43,903 bases of DNA from Opitutales bacterium (GCA_020831525.1 JAFIGH010000037.1:1-43903), one strand, 5' to 3'; shown: positions 9,083 to 18,090, numbered from the stretch's first letter. Translations and numbers: made by a program. The notes: generated by a model not told the origin, from the letters alone.

Positions 9083-10297
9083 GTGACGCTCCGAAGCGCC
9101 GAAATACGCCGCAGCATCGAGTCCATCCTGCCCCGCGTCACGGAACTGAGGCGCGACCTCCATGCGCATCCGGAGCTGGGCTACGAGGAGCGGCGCACAT
9201 CGGGCGTCGTCGCGGCCGAGTTGCGGTCGCTGCCGGGAATCGAAGTGCGCACCGGCATCGCCGGGACCGGCGTGGTCGCCGTGCTCGGGGCCGGACTGCC
9301 GGGGCCGTGCGTGGCGCTGCGGGCAGATATGGACGCACTTCCTCTGGAGGAGACTTCCGGTGTGCCCTACGCATCGAAGCATCCGGGCAAGATGCACGCC
9401 TGCGGGCACGACGGACACACCGCCATGCTCGTTGGGACGGCGCATGTCCTGCACGATCTCGCCGACGAGTTGCGCGGTCCGGTGAAACTCATCTTCCAAC
9501 CCGCCGAGGAGGGCGGCGGTGGGGCGTTGAAGATGCGTGATGCGGGGGTTTTGCGCGACCCGGATGTCGCCGCGGTATTTGGCTTGCACAACATGCCGTC
9601 GCCCGAATTTTCCGCTGGCGACATCGCGCTTTGCGACGGGGCGATGATGGCGGGGGCCGGGGTCTTCGAGATCACTGTGCGCGGCCGGGGCGGACACGCT
9701 GCTGTGCCGCAGGCGTGTGTCGACCCGGTTTACGTCGGGGCGCAAATCGTAAACGCGCTCCAATCCGTCGTCTCGCGCGGCAACGATCCACTCGATCCTC
9801 TCGTTCTTTCAGTCACCCGGTTCAACGCTGGCTCCGCGCGGAACATCATACCGGACTCCGCTGTGCTTGCAGGCACCTTCCGTGCACTCGATCCCGCCGT
9901 GCTGCGCCGGACCGGCGAACGCGTCCGCGCGCTGGCGGAGGACACCGCCCGGGCCTTTGGTGCGACTACGGAAGTCGACATTCGCCCGGGCTATCCGCCC
10001 GTTGTAAACGATCCCCGTGCCAACGCCTACATCCGGCAGGTGGCGGAGCATGCGGGTACCAGTGACCGCCTCAGGTCCACCCGCCCCATTCTCGGGAGCG
10101 AGGACTTCGCCTACTACCTTGAGGAAGTGCCCGGATGCTTCTGGTTTCTTGGATCGCGTCCCGCCGACCGCCCGCAGGTGCCCTTCTGCCACAATTCAGC
10201 CTTCGATTTCAACGACGGCGTCCTCGGAGATGGCATCCTCATGCATGTCCAGACCGCCCTTCGCTTCGCCGCACTGTGGCCGACGATGCTGCAGTAG
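9083..10297 (+). CDS. M20 family amidohydrolase (hippurate hydrolase-like)
   Basis: The 404-residue enzyme belongs to peptidase family M20, subfamily D, which hydrolyses N-acyl amino acids such as hippurate or indole-acetyl amino acids. Family landmarks are RRDLHAHPELGYEE, ALRADMDALPLEE, the metal-binding HACGHDGHTAM (Cys and His ligands), the acidic pair in FQPAEEGGGG and the dimerisation-lid segment ITVRGRGGHAAVP. SEDFAYYLEEVPG and the terminal CHNSAFDFND complete the pattern. The start is a GTG with CGGAGG eight bases upstream. There is no signal peptide, so it should be cytoplasmic. The exact substrate cannot be told from sequence. A second, distinct M20 enzyme lies at 22348-23577. Confidence 0.93.
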   Translation: MTLRSAEIRRSIESILPRVTELRRDLHAHPELGYEERRTSGVVAAELRSLPGIEVRTGIAGTGVVAVLGAGLPGPCVALRADMDALPLEETSGVPYASKHPGKMHACGHDGHTAMLVGTAHVLHDLADELRGPVKLIFQPAEEGGGGALKMRDAGVLRDPDVAAVFGLHNMPSPEFSAGDIALCDGAMMAGAGVFEITVRGRGGHAAVPQACVDPVYVGAQIVNALQSVVSRGNDPLDPLVLSVTRFNAGSARNIIPDSAVLAGTFRALDPAVLRRTGERVRALAEDTARAFGATTEVDIRPGYPPVVNDPRANAYIRQVAEHAGTSDRLRSTRPILGSEDFAYYLEEVPGCFWFLGSRPADRPQVPFCHNSAFDFNDGVLGDGILMHVQTALRFAALWPTMLQ

Positions 10298-10415
10298 GGT
10301 TTGTCTCCGTGGCCCCGCATATAAGCAAAACAGAATGTATGACATTAAGATTGCACCCGAAATCCGGCCCTGATTGGATTGGGCCATGTACTGACGACCC
10401 TTCCTCGAAGACTGA

Positions 10416-11012
10416 TTGCCCCGGAGGGCGAGTCCGGCGTGCTACCACTGCTACGGCAGGTGTGTGAACAAGGAGCGGCTGCTCGCCGACGGGGAGGCGA
10501 AGGACCGCTTTGTCGCGGAGCTGCGTGTGGTGGGGGCGTATATCGAGCTGAACCCGGTGCGCGCGGGCTTGGCGGAGCGGGCGGAGACCTACCGCTGGAG
10601 CGGCTGGGGCGCGGCGACCGGCGGGGAGGTCCCGCAATCGCAGCGGGCATGGGCGCGCGCGGGTATCGCGGGGTTGCTGGGCGGGAAGAGGAGAGAGGAA
10701 GATGAAGAGGAGGCGAGGAAGTTCCTTGAGTCGTACGGTTTATTGGTGCGGGTGAAGGACGACATGGACCAAGCGGGACGGGAAGGGCTGTTGCGGTGCG
10801 GCGAAGCTGCGGGGAGTCGCGAAGCCGATGCTCCTTTGCTGACGCGTATTCCCGGATTGCTGCGCGGTGCGGCGGTTGGAACGCTCGAGTATGTGTGCAA
10901 AGCCGTGGGATCGCAGGGAAGGTCGCCGGGAATACTCGTTGAGGAAGAGGGCGGCGTTTCCCTGCACCATGCGAAAGCGTTCCGGGTGCGGGACGGCGAA
11001 GAACCGGGGTGA
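10416..11012 (+). pseudogene. Decayed RAYT (REP-associated Y1 transposase) lacking its catalytic core
   Basis: The frame begins PRRASPACYHCYGRCVNKER, matching the start of RAYT-type transposases in Verrucomicrobiota. It then jumps directly to VAELRVVGAYIELNPVRAG and YRWSGWGAATGG, which in intact proteins lie over 100 residues further on. The missing part normally holds the HUH motif (SNHFHLL) and the catalytic tyrosine region. The C-terminal part (LLRCGEAAGSREAD and onward) also looks degraded. The putative start is a TTG. I read it as an internally deleted, inactive remnant of 198 codons that still has an open frame. Confidence 0.7.
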
Positions 11013-11015
11013 GAC

Positions 11016-11324
11016 CTATTTGACCGCCGCCTCTTTTTCTTCGCGTGTATTCTCGCCGTCGGGAGCGGGAGCGTTTGTTTTACTTTGCGGTGCTTTAGCC
11101 TTGTCGTCTTTTTTCGCCGGTGAGTCCGAAGAGTCCATTGCCTCGCGGAAATCCTCCTGCACTTCCTGCGTGGCTTTTTTGAATTCGGTCATCGATTTGC
11201 CGAGCCCGCGCGCGAGTTCAGGCAACCGCTTGGCACCGAAGAGGAGGAGAATGATAATGAGGATGACGACGAGTTCGGGACCGCTGGGAAGCCAAACCGC
11301 GAGAATTGATCCGTCTTGTAACAT
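11016..11324 (-). CDS. tatA: Twin-arginine translocase subunit TatA-type
   Basis: TatA-type proteins oligomerise in the inner membrane to pass folded proteins carrying twin-arginine signals. The 102-residue product has the classic layout. One N-terminal membrane segment ([14 protein letters not shown]) is followed by the [20 protein letters not shown] amphipathic helix. A charged Lys/Glu/Pro-rich tail completes it. It could be TatA or TatB by sequence; the [14 protein letters not shown] pattern favours TatA. No tatC or tatB is nearby, so the other subunits must be elsewhere. It converges tail to tail with the transposase remnant. Confidence 0.9.
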   Translation of the reverse strand: MLQDGSILAVWLPSGPELVVILIIILLLFGAKRLPELARGLGKSMTEFKKATQEVQEDFREAMDSSDSPAKKDDKAKAPQSKTNAPAPDGENTREEKEAAVK

Positions 11325-11431
11325 GGTGTATGTTGATCCGAGTGAAGATATAAGAATGGAGGTGCGTGGTCCTTGCCTGTTCGCGCCGCCGTGTGAAAAC
11401 CCGATTCTTCCTAATCTGCCGTAATCAGATC

Positions 11432-12658
11432 ATGAAACGAGCCTTTTTTCAAGCCCTTGTCCTCTTCGCCCTGCTGGGGATTACGTGGTTCTTCGTCGCC
11501 CTGCGTTTTTGCTCGGACGATGCACGGCCGGTGGAGCCCCCGCCGCCCGTTGAGGAGACGCTGCCGCCGGTTTTGGACGACGGATCGCCGGAGACAACTG
11601 AGGAACCGCCGGTGGAGGAGGCGTCACCGACTCCCGGCCCCGAGGACGCGGATGCGGATTTGCCGGATGCCTTGCAGACGGAGGTGGGTGAGGCCGTCCT
11701 CGCTGCCGCCGACGCGCTGGCGGAGAGTCCTTCGCAGGCGTATGCCGCCGGGATATTGCGGGACCTGCGTGCGGCGTTGGCGGCGGCCCCGCGCGGGGAG
11801 GCGGTGGCTGCGGTCACCGCATTTTTGGAAACGGGTCGCGACGAGCGGACGCGGTTGCCGTTCAGCGTGGGCCGCGGGGGGCGTCTCGAAACAGCTCCGT
11901 CGCTCCGGGTTTTTCTGCTCGATGAACTCGGTACGCTGGACCCGGCGGCAGCGACACAAATGGCGGAAACTGGGTTTGAGGCGACGGAATCGGCGGATGA
12001 ATATGCGATCCATTTGCGCAACTTCGCATGGGGAAGTGATCTCCCTCCGGTTGAGCGGATTGCTAAGGTGCGGGAGCGCGCTATGGAGATGACGCAACGA
12101 AACGCATGGCGCGAAGCCCCGACAGACGGCTTCGCCGAGGCTTACGACGCGCTGGTCTACGCGACCGCGACGGAGGTGACGTCGCAGCTCGCACGCGATA
12201 CCGACCGGTCACGTCCGGGCAATATCCGCCGTCCGAGCAATCTCGCGCTGGACCGTCTTGTCATCGCCGCGCCGGAGGAGACCCTACCGCAGATCCTCGA
12301 CGACATGGAGAGTATGCGCGATCAGCCCTACACCCGCGCCGGGTATTTCGCGCGGTCGGACCTCCGCGATCCCGTGCAGCGGGAGATTGTGGAGTCCTAC
12401 CTGCTCTCGGATTCGGTTGGACCCGACGAGCGAACCTACTTTTTCGATCTCTTTCCGAATCAGAATTTCCACCATTCGAGGAATCTCTTGTCGGAGAATC
12501 AGTACCCGTCTCATGAAGAGATCGTGGAACGCCTTCGCGGTGCGCATGAGCAGACATCCCAATGGCTGGAGGACGAGCGTTTCGCGGCCGATGCGGACGA
12601 TATCGCGCGGGCCCGCCAACGCCTCGCGGAGATTCTCGGGGAGACTCCGGAGCCGTGA
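11432..12658 (+). CDS. Membrane-anchored periplasmic protein of unknown function
   Basis: The 408-residue product starts at MKRAFFQALVLFALLGITWF, an N-terminal membrane anchor or uncleaved signal segment. An acidic Pro/Glu-rich linker runs to about residue 85 (PVEPPPPVEETLPP). The rest is a helical, soluble domain with no motif I recognise (for example FDLFPNQNFHHSRNLLSENQ). The upstream in-frame codon at 11366 is unlikely because it would put 22 residues in front of the hydrophobic segment. It is followed 48 bases later by the RlmI-like gene, which may be cotranscribed. The function is unknown. Confidence 0.75.
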   Translation: MKRAFFQALVLFALLGITWFFVALRFCSDDARPVEPPPPVEETLPPVLDDGSPETTEEPPVEEASPTPGPEDADADLPDALQTEVGEAVLAAADALAESPSQAYAAGILRDLRAALAAAPRGEAVAAVTAFLETGRDERTRLPFSVGRGGRLETAPSLRVFLLDELGTLDPAAATQMAETGFEATESADEYAIHLRNFAWGSDLPPVERIAKVRERAMEMTQRNAWREAPTDGFAEAYDALVYATATEVTSQLARDTDRSRPGNIRRPSNLALDRLVIAAPEETLPQILDDMESMRDQPYTRAGYFARSDLRDPVQREIVESYLLSDSVGPDERTYFFDLFPNQNFHHSRNLLSENQYPSHEEIVERLRGAHEQTSQWLEDERFAADADDIARARQRLAEILGETPEP

Positions 12659-12706
12659 CGCGCCGCAAGGCTTGCCGTGAGGGGTGCGGCTGAGTTCCCT
12701 GCCGCC

Positions 12707-13975
12707 ATGGATAAACCGCAACGCAGGCGACCCCGCAAGAAGCAGTCCGGCGCGGGCGCAGCGCCGCCGCCCGAACTGCCGCCGGGCAGCGACGCGTGGA
12801 CCTCACCGTGGGCTCAGATCAAATACTTCCGCTTCAATCCGCTCATCTTCAAGTCCATGGTGGGGGCGGTGTCGCCCGACGCGAAGCCCGGCGACTGGGT
12901 GCGTGTCTATGACCCGGAGGGAAATCCCTTCGGTGAGGGGCTGCTCAACCATTCGCGCCGCGCGCGGATCGGCCTGCGTATTCTGAGGCACGGGCCCGAT
13001 TCGCGCGGTGAGGCGTACTTCGCGGAGGCGGTGGAGCGAGCCCTTGATCTGCGCAGCGCATGGTGCGGTCTCGGCGGCGATCTCAAAGCCACGAATGCCT
13101 ACCGCATTATCCACTCCGACGGCGACGGCCTGAGCGGACTGGTCGTCGACCGCTACGCGGACCTTTTGTCCGTCGAGGTGCATTCGCTTGGGATTTGGCA
13201 GCGGCTTCCCGCCATTCTCGCGCAAGTCCACCGATTCCTCGGCACCTCGCGGCACCGCATCCATCTGGATCCGGAAATCGCGGCGATGGAAGGAATCGAT
13301 ATCCGTGAAGTCCCGTCCGAAGGCGGCGCGGAAAAGATCAAGATCGTGGAAAACGGCATCCGCTACGAAGTCGACTTTGAGCGCGGACACAAGACGGGTT
13401 TTTTCTGCGATCAGCGGGAAAACCGGGCGCGGCTCGCGCGCTGGACAGCGGGCAAACGGGTTCTCGACCTTTGTTGTTACACGGGCGGATTCTCGCTCGC
13501 CGCCAAGGTTCAGGGTAATGCAGAGGAGGTGACGGCGGTCGATCTCGACGAAAAGGCGGTCGCCCAAGCCAAGCGCAACGCCAACCTGAACCAGGCCCGG
13601 GTGAAGTTCGTGCACGCCGATGCGTTTGCCTACGCGCGGCAGATGCAACGCAACGGCGAGACATGGGATGTCGTCGTCCTCGATCCGCCCAAACTCATCC
13701 TCTCCCGCGACACCGACCGGGAGGGCACGCGGAAATACGAGGACCTCAACAGCCTCGGGGTGTCACTCGTTAAGCCGGGGGGCCTCTTCGTCACTTGCTC
13801 CTGCTCTGGACTGCTCGCGCCGGGCGACTTCGAACGCGCCGTCACACGTGGAGTGCACCGCGCCGGGCGGCGCCTCCAATACCTCGACCTCACCGGTCCG
13901 GGCGGCGACCACCCGGTCTTTTCCAACTGCCCCGAGAGCCGCTACCTCAAGGTCTACTGGGGAAGGGTGTGGTGA
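12707..13975 (+). CDS. RlmI-like 23S rRNA (cytosine-5) methyltransferase
   Basis: The 422-residue protein matches class I SAM methyltransferases of the RlmI/RlmK group, which modify 23S rRNA cytosine. The N-terminal part (about residues 45-105) has PUA-like spacing. It is followed by the family segment YRIIHSDGDGLSGLVVDRY. A Rossmann methyltransferase domain shows HKTGFFCDQRENR, the SAM motif VLDLCCYTGGFSLAA, VVVLDPPKL and a Cys-bearing FVTCSCSG that fits the RlmI catalytic site. I chose the ATG at 12707 (MDKPQRRRPRKK) over 12677. The first 30 residues are basic and disordered. The exact target base is inferred from family resemblance only. Confidence 0.88.
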   Translation: MDKPQRRRPRKKQSGAGAAPPPELPPGSDAWTSPWAQIKYFRFNPLIFKSMVGAVSPDAKPGDWVRVYDPEGNPFGEGLLNHSRRARIGLRILRHGPDSRGEAYFAEAVERALDLRSAWCGLGGDLKATNAYRIIHSDGDGLSGLVVDRYADLLSVEVHSLGIWQRLPAILAQVHRFLGTSRHRIHLDPEIAAMEGIDIREVPSEGGAEKIKIVENGIRYEVDFERGHKTGFFCDQRENRARLARWTAGKRVLDLCCYTGGFSLAAKVQGNAEEVTAVDLDEKAVAQAKRNANLNQARVKFVHADAFAYARQMQRNGETWDVVVLDPPKLILSRDTDREGTRKYEDLNSLGVSLVKPGGLFVTCSCSGLLAPGDFERAVTRGVHRAGRRLQYLDLTGPGGDHPVFSNCPESRYLKVYWGRVW

Positions 13976-14343
13976 ATGCGGCGGAATCCTCCGCCGGTGC
14001 GGTAATTGTGATTCAGTCCAAATGCCAGGCATTTGTTTATCACCACCGATCAAATAGAAATGTTTTCCGAATAGGCGCTTCATTCGGGTGCAAGAAAGGC
14101 AGATCCGGAAGTTCGGTATCTATCACTCCGTCCTTTCAAGCTCATGTCCGGCATTCAAATTTACTCATCCGACCGGCTGTAGATTTCATGTGGCAGTTTG
14201 GAGTGATGATGCTGAAGTCGGTTGGTTGCCATTGTATTCCATCGCTCCGGTGGTGCGGGAGAATGGGGGCGCGACTGACGCCGTGCTGTCGGTCGTCAAA
14301 GTCGTTGATATGCCAACTGCCCGCTTTACGAGCTGTTGCGCCC
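13976..14343. other. Intergenic region between convergent genes
   Basis: About 370 bases lie between the RlmI-like gene and the HAD phosphatase gene, whose 3' ends face each other. The base composition is visibly lower in GC than in neighbouring genes and no open frame here looks coding. Apart from the hairpin at 14019-14035 I see nothing recognisable. It could be decayed sequence. Confidence 0.5.
14019..14035 (+). terminator. Candidate intrinsic terminator after RlmI-like gene
   Basis: CAAATGCC-A-GGCATTTG is a perfect eight-base inverted repeat followed at once by TTTAT. It lies about 45 bases after the methyltransferase stop. The stem is moderately AT-rich and the T run is short, so strength is uncertain. 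Confidence 0.4.
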
Positions 14344-15048
14344 TCAGGCGGCGGGTTTGCCGTTGCGGATGAGGATGCCGGGGTCGGCGGGCAGGTCGTA
14401 GCCGAAGACGTCGGCGGCAAGAGAGGCCATGTCGGGATAGGTGGCGCGGGCAGGGGTGGCGCGCAGTTCGTCGAGTGAATGCGAGCCCGTGGCGACGCCG
14501 AACGAGATCATCCCGACAGCGTCCGCGGCGGCGATGTCGTAGGGGCTGTCGCCGATGAGGCAGGTTTGCTCCGGCGCGGTGCCGAGGTGTTCGAGGGCGG
14601 CGCGTGAGAACTCCGGGTCGGGTTTGCGCCATGGTGTGTCGAGCACGCCGAGGACAAAGTCGAAATACGTGGCGAGGCCTACATTTTCGAGGACGGCGCG
14701 CGAGCGGTCGCCCTCTTTGTTCGTGAGGACGGCGGCGGGGACCGCCTCGGCGTGAAGTCGCCGCACGAAGGGGACGACCCCGGGAAAGACCTTGATTTCC
14801 GCGTCCCAGATCTCGTCGAGGTGTTCGCGGAAGATGCGTACAGCCTCGTCGACATGCGCCTGCGGGATGAGTTTGCCGAAGGTGACGGGAATGGACCCGC
14901 CGACGCTGGACTTCACTTTTTCGAAGGTCACCGGAGGCAGCCCGAGCTGCGCCAAAGCGTGGCAATAGCAGCGGTAGATGACCGTGAAATGGTCGACGAG
15001 CGTGCCGTCGAGGTCGAAGATTACAGCTGTTGGGCGGCGGGAATCCAT
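14344..15048 (-). CDS. HAD-superfamily phosphatase (phosphoglycolate phosphatase-like)
   Basis: This 234-residue hydrolase carries the four HAD motifs. The nucleophile motif is VIFDLDGTLVD at residues 8-18. The Ser/Thr motif lies in AAVLTNKEGDRS, a Lys in WRKPDPE, and the acidic motif is CLIGDSPYDIAAADAVGM. A helical cap of the subclass I type lies between motifs one and two. The layout resembles Gph-type phosphoglycolate phosphatases or pyrophosphatase PpaX, but the substrate cannot be fixed. The start is MDSRRPTAVIFDL, which places the nucleophile at the usual distance from the N terminus. It diverges from the MlaE gene with about 60 bases between. Confidence 0.9.
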   Translation of the reverse strand: MDSRRPTAVIFDLDGTLVDHFTVIYRCYCHALAQLGLPPVTFEKVKSSVGGSIPVTFGKLIPQAHVDEAVRIFREHLDEIWDAEIKVFPGVVPFVRRLHAEAVPAAVLTNKEGDRSRAVLENVGLATYFDFVLGVLDTPWRKPDPEFSRAALEHLGTAPEQTCLIGDSPYDIAAADAVGMISFGVATGSHSLDELRATPARATYPDMASLAADVFGYDLPADPGILIRNGKPAA

Positions 15049-15105
15049 GGTTTGATGAGTAGAATGGGCTTTCCTTGTCACGCAAGTTCCCTTTCCTCTG
15101 TTGCC

Positions 15106-16239
15106 ATGCCGACGGGCGAACAGGCCAGCTTTTCCGTAGAGGCGTCCGGCGAGGGCGGGCACCGCGTGGCTCTTTCCGGTGCCTGGACGCTCGGGGCGGT
15201 GCTGCCACCGGTGGACCGGGTGCTCGCCGCGCTGCGGGCGGCCGGCGCGGAACAGGCGTGCGTCGACAGCGGGGGGGTGGAGCGTTACGACTCCGTGCTG
15301 CCGGCTTTTCTTTTTGAGTTAGCGGCGGCGGGTGAGCGCGCCGGCATCAAGCTGACGGAGGACGGACTACCCGGCGACGTGACGCGGTTGCTCGGTATTG
15401 CGCGGTCTGTGCCCGCGCGCGACGACGGAAAGCGAAGCGGTCCGTCCGGGATCGTCGGGCGGTTCGGTCATGCGATCATGGAAGGTTTTCGCTCTGCGGC
15501 GGATCTTCTGCGTTTCTTCGGCCGGGGGATCGCCGCGACAGGCGAGTTGCTGACGGGCCGTAGTGCCATGCGGATGCGCGATCTGACCGATATCTTTGTC
15601 GGCGTGACGGTGGCGGCGCTGCCGATTGTGTCGCTGATCAGCCTGCTTGTGGGGTTGATCATCGCGTTTCTGGGAGCGGTGGTGTTGCGGCAGTTTGCGG
15701 CGGAATTCGCCGTCGCTTACCTTGTGGGTTACGGGATGCTACGCGAAATGGGGGCGGTCATGACCGGCGTGATCATGGCGGGCCGGACGGGCGCGGGATT
15801 TGCCGCCGAGATCGGGAGCATGCGGGTCAACGAGGAGATCGACGCCCTCGAGACTTTCGGGATCCGGCCGTTCGGTTTCCTCGTCCTTCCGCGCGTCATC
15901 GCGCTGTCTATAGCCATGCCGCTCCTCACGGTCTATGCCAACGTGGTCGGAATCTTCGGCGGGTACCTTGTGTCGGATTTCATGATTGGTGTTCCGGCTC
16001 CGATTTTCTTCGAAGAAATGGTGCGCGTGGTCGGGGTAAAGGACTTCTGGCTCGGGGTCTTCAAAGGTTATGTCTTCGGGATTGTCGTCGCGCTCTCGGG
16101 CTGCCTGCGCGGCCTGCAATGCGGGTCGGGCGCGGGCGCGGTGGGGATCGCGGCGACCCGGGCGGTCGTTCTCGGGATCACGCTCATCATTATTTGCAAC
16201 GCAATCATCGACTGGGCGGCGGCCACGCTGGGAATCTGA
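15106..16239 (+). CDS. STAS-MlaE fused ABC lipid transporter permease
   Basis: The 377-residue protein joins two parts. Residues 1 to about 110 look like a STAS (MlaB-like) regulatory domain. Residues 150-377 are an MlaE-type permease with five or so membrane spans. The MlaE signature is clear in REMGAVMTGVIMAGRTGAGF followed by AAEIGSMRVNEEIDALETFG. Such permeases move phospholipids between the inner and outer membrane with an MlaF ATPase and MCE proteins. The start is uncertain: ATG 15106 lacks a ribosome site, and ATG 15055 or 15064 would add residues. The stop overlaps the next start (TGATG), so translation is coupled. No MCE (MlaD) gene follows here. Confidence 0.9.
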   Translation: MPTGEQASFSVEASGEGGHRVALSGAWTLGAVLPPVDRVLAALRAAGAEQACVDSGGVERYDSVLPAFLFELAAAGERAGIKLTEDGLPGDVTRLLGIARSVPARDDGKRSGPSGIVGRFGHAIMEGFRSAADLLRFFGRGIAATGELLTGRSAMRMRDLTDIFVGVTVAALPIVSLISLLVGLIIAFLGAVVLRQFAAEFAVAYLVGYGMLREMGAVMTGVIMAGRTGAGFAAEIGSMRVNEEIDALETFGIRPFGFLVLPRVIALSIAMPLLTVYANVVGIFGGYLVSDFMIGVPAPIFFEEMVRVVGVKDFWLGVFKGYVFGIVVALSGCLRGLQCGSGAGAVGIAATRAVVLGITLIIICNAIIDWAAATLGI

Positions 16240-17018
16240 TGAGAGATACCACGCAGTCGAGTGACACAGAGCGGGAGTCGGCGGTTCGCGTGAGCGGGCT
16301 GCGGCTCGCCTACGATGATTTTCTTGTCCTCGACGGCCTCGAATTCGATATCCGCCGCGGCGAAATCTTCGCCATCATGGGCGGGAGCGGATGCGGCAAG
16401 AGCACCCTGCTCAAGCACCTCATCGGGCTGCGTGATCCGGCAGCGGGATCGATCTTCTTCGGCGGGGAGGATTTTGTGAAGGCATCGGAGAGCGACCGGC
16501 GGCGCATCCAGCGGCGCTTTGGAGTACTCTATCAGCAGGGGGCGCTGTGGAGTTCGATGACCCTCGCGGAAAACGTTGCGCTTCCGCTGGAGACCTACAC
16601 CCGCCTAAAAGCGGCGCGGATCCGGCAGATCGTTGCCTTCAAGCTGGCACTGGTTGGTTTGGCCGGTTTCGAAGCCTTCTATCCCGCGCAGATCAGCGGC
16701 GGCATGCGCAAGCGTGCCGCCCTTGCCCGTGCCATCGCGCTGGATCCCGACATCCTTTTCTTCGACGAACCGTCGGCCGGGCTCGATCCGGTGACTTCCC
16801 GGCGGCTCGACAGGACCATCCTCCAACTGCGCGAAAGCCTCGGCACAACCGTGGTGCTTGTGACGCACGAGTTGGAAAGCCTTTTTGCGCTCGCGGACCG
16901 GGCGCTCTTCCTCGACGCGGAGCAAAAACGTTCGACGGCTCTCGGCAGTCCGACGGATCTGCGGAATAATCCACCGAATGAAGCGGTGGCGGCCTTTCTG
17001 CGGCGCGAAGCGGAGTGA
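16239..17018 (+). CDS. MlaF-type ABC transporter ATPase
   Basis: The 259-residue ATPase powers the permease encoded just upstream. It has the complete ABC set: Walker A MGGSGCGKSTLLKH, Q-loop RFGVLYQQGALWSSM, signature AQISGGMRKRAALARAIA, Walker B ILFFDEPSAGLDPV and H-loop VLVTHEL. The signature ISGGMRKR is characteristic of the Mla lipid-transport branch rather than of importers in general. The start ATG shares one base with the permease stop. The C terminus (DLRNNPPNEAVAAFLRREAE) resembles MlaF tails. It is the last gene before a 220-base gap. Confidence 0.93.
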   Translation: MRDTTQSSDTERESAVRVSGLRLAYDDFLVLDGLEFDIRRGEIFAIMGGSGCGKSTLLKHLIGLRDPAAGSIFFGGEDFVKASESDRRRIQRRFGVLYQQGALWSSMTLAENVALPLETYTRLKAARIRQIVAFKLALVGLAGFEAFYPAQISGGMRKRAALARAIALDPDILFFDEPSAGLDPVTSRRLDRTILQLRESLGTTVVLVTHELESLFALADRALFLDAEQKRSTALGSPTDLRNNPPNEAVAAFLRREAE

Positions 17019-17238
17019 GCGCGGGTCTTCCCGGACGGGCGGGGCGAATTCCCCAAAGCGCGGCACAGACGGTGGGAAATCGGCCCCGTTCTTCCGGATG
17101 GCGGTCTGCGTAGTTCTGTTGTGAAATTTGTATTTTATTGTAGGCCAATGACCTATGGGTTGGGTGAGCGGGTTGGCACGGGCGCTGCATTGATGAGTTC
17201 GGTCAGAATCGCAAAAACTCTCAACCAAGGAACCTACA

Positions 17239-18042
17239 ATGAACATACGAAAATTACTCTCAATCCTCCTCGGCATTGCCGTCTTGTCGGGCACTTCTGC
17301 CTTTGCGCAAGGACTCCGTCCGGGGCAGGACGAAAACGTGGCAATATTGCGTGCCGACCTCGCCAACCTTCAGGCGGAACTCGCCGAGGCCCGCCGCGAC
17401 CTCGTCGCATCGCTTGAGGACGCCTCGGAGGCAGAACGCCGCGCCGCGCTGGCGCAGTTCCGCGCGGACAACGCGGGGCTGATTGCCGAGATTCAGGACT
17501 TGTCCTCGGACCTCCGCGACGCCGTGCGGGAATACCGTCCGGGCCGTCCGGATGTTCCGGCTGTGCCCGGTGAGGTCCTCGCGGCCCGCCGTGAACTGGC
17601 CTCCCTGCGTGCGGAGTTGGCGCAGTCGCGCTCCGCCGTCCTGCGCGAGTTGGGCGAAGACGCCACGCGCGAGGAAATCGCCGAAGCCCTCGCCGTGTGG
17701 CGGCGGGAAAATGCGGAGGAAATTGAAAAGGCGGATGCTTTGCAGGCGCGCATTGACGCGTGGTTTGCGGAGAACCGCCCGGTTCGCCGCGGACCCCCGG
17801 CTGAAGTGGATCCCGAGCTTGCGGAGCGCCGCAACGCCTTCCGCGACCGCGCGCAGGCAATGCGTCAGGACCGCGCTCTCCTGCGCGAGGAAATGCGTCA
17901 CGCGGAAAGCGTGGAAGAGCGTCAACAGCTCATCGAGGATTTCCGCGCCGAGCAGCGCAAGCTGATGGAAGAGCGCCGTGAGATCCGGCGCCAGGAGCGC
18001 ATCAACCGTGCACCCGGCGGCGAACGCCGGCCCGGAGGCTGA
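17239..18042 (+). CDS. Secreted coiled-coil protein of unknown function
   Basis: The 267-residue product has a clear signal peptide (MNIRKLLSILLGIAVLSG, cleaved near SAFAQG). The mature part is rich in Glu, Arg and Ala and appears almost wholly helical. Heptad-like stretches are ILRADLANLQAELAEARRDL and RDRAQAMRQDRALLREEMRH. I see no enzyme motif. AAGGA lies about eight bases before the ATG and supports the start. A strong terminator follows, so it is probably a single-gene transcript with its own promoter in the AT-rich patch near 17115-17145. A periplasmic structural or bridging role is possible but not shown. Confidence 0.85.
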   Translation: MNIRKLLSILLGIAVLSGTSAFAQGLRPGQDENVAILRADLANLQAELAEARRDLVASLEDASEAERRAALAQFRADNAGLIAEIQDLSSDLRDAVREYRPGRPDVPAVPGEVLAARRELASLRAELAQSRSAVLRELGEDATREEIAEALAVWRRENAEEIEKADALQARIDAWFAENRPVRRGPPAEVDPELAERRNAFRDRAQAMRQDRALLREEMRHAESVEERQQLIEDFRAEQRKLMEERREIRRQERINRAPGGERRPGG

Positions 18043-18090
18043 TCCGGCGGACGTGGAGACTTTGATCCTTGTTTCTGTCGAATCTATGAT

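Noticed and set aside
14088-14372. 94-codon plus-strand frame before the HAD gene
   Set aside because: Its codon use is unlike its neighbours, it runs into the antisense of the HAD gene and shows no domain.
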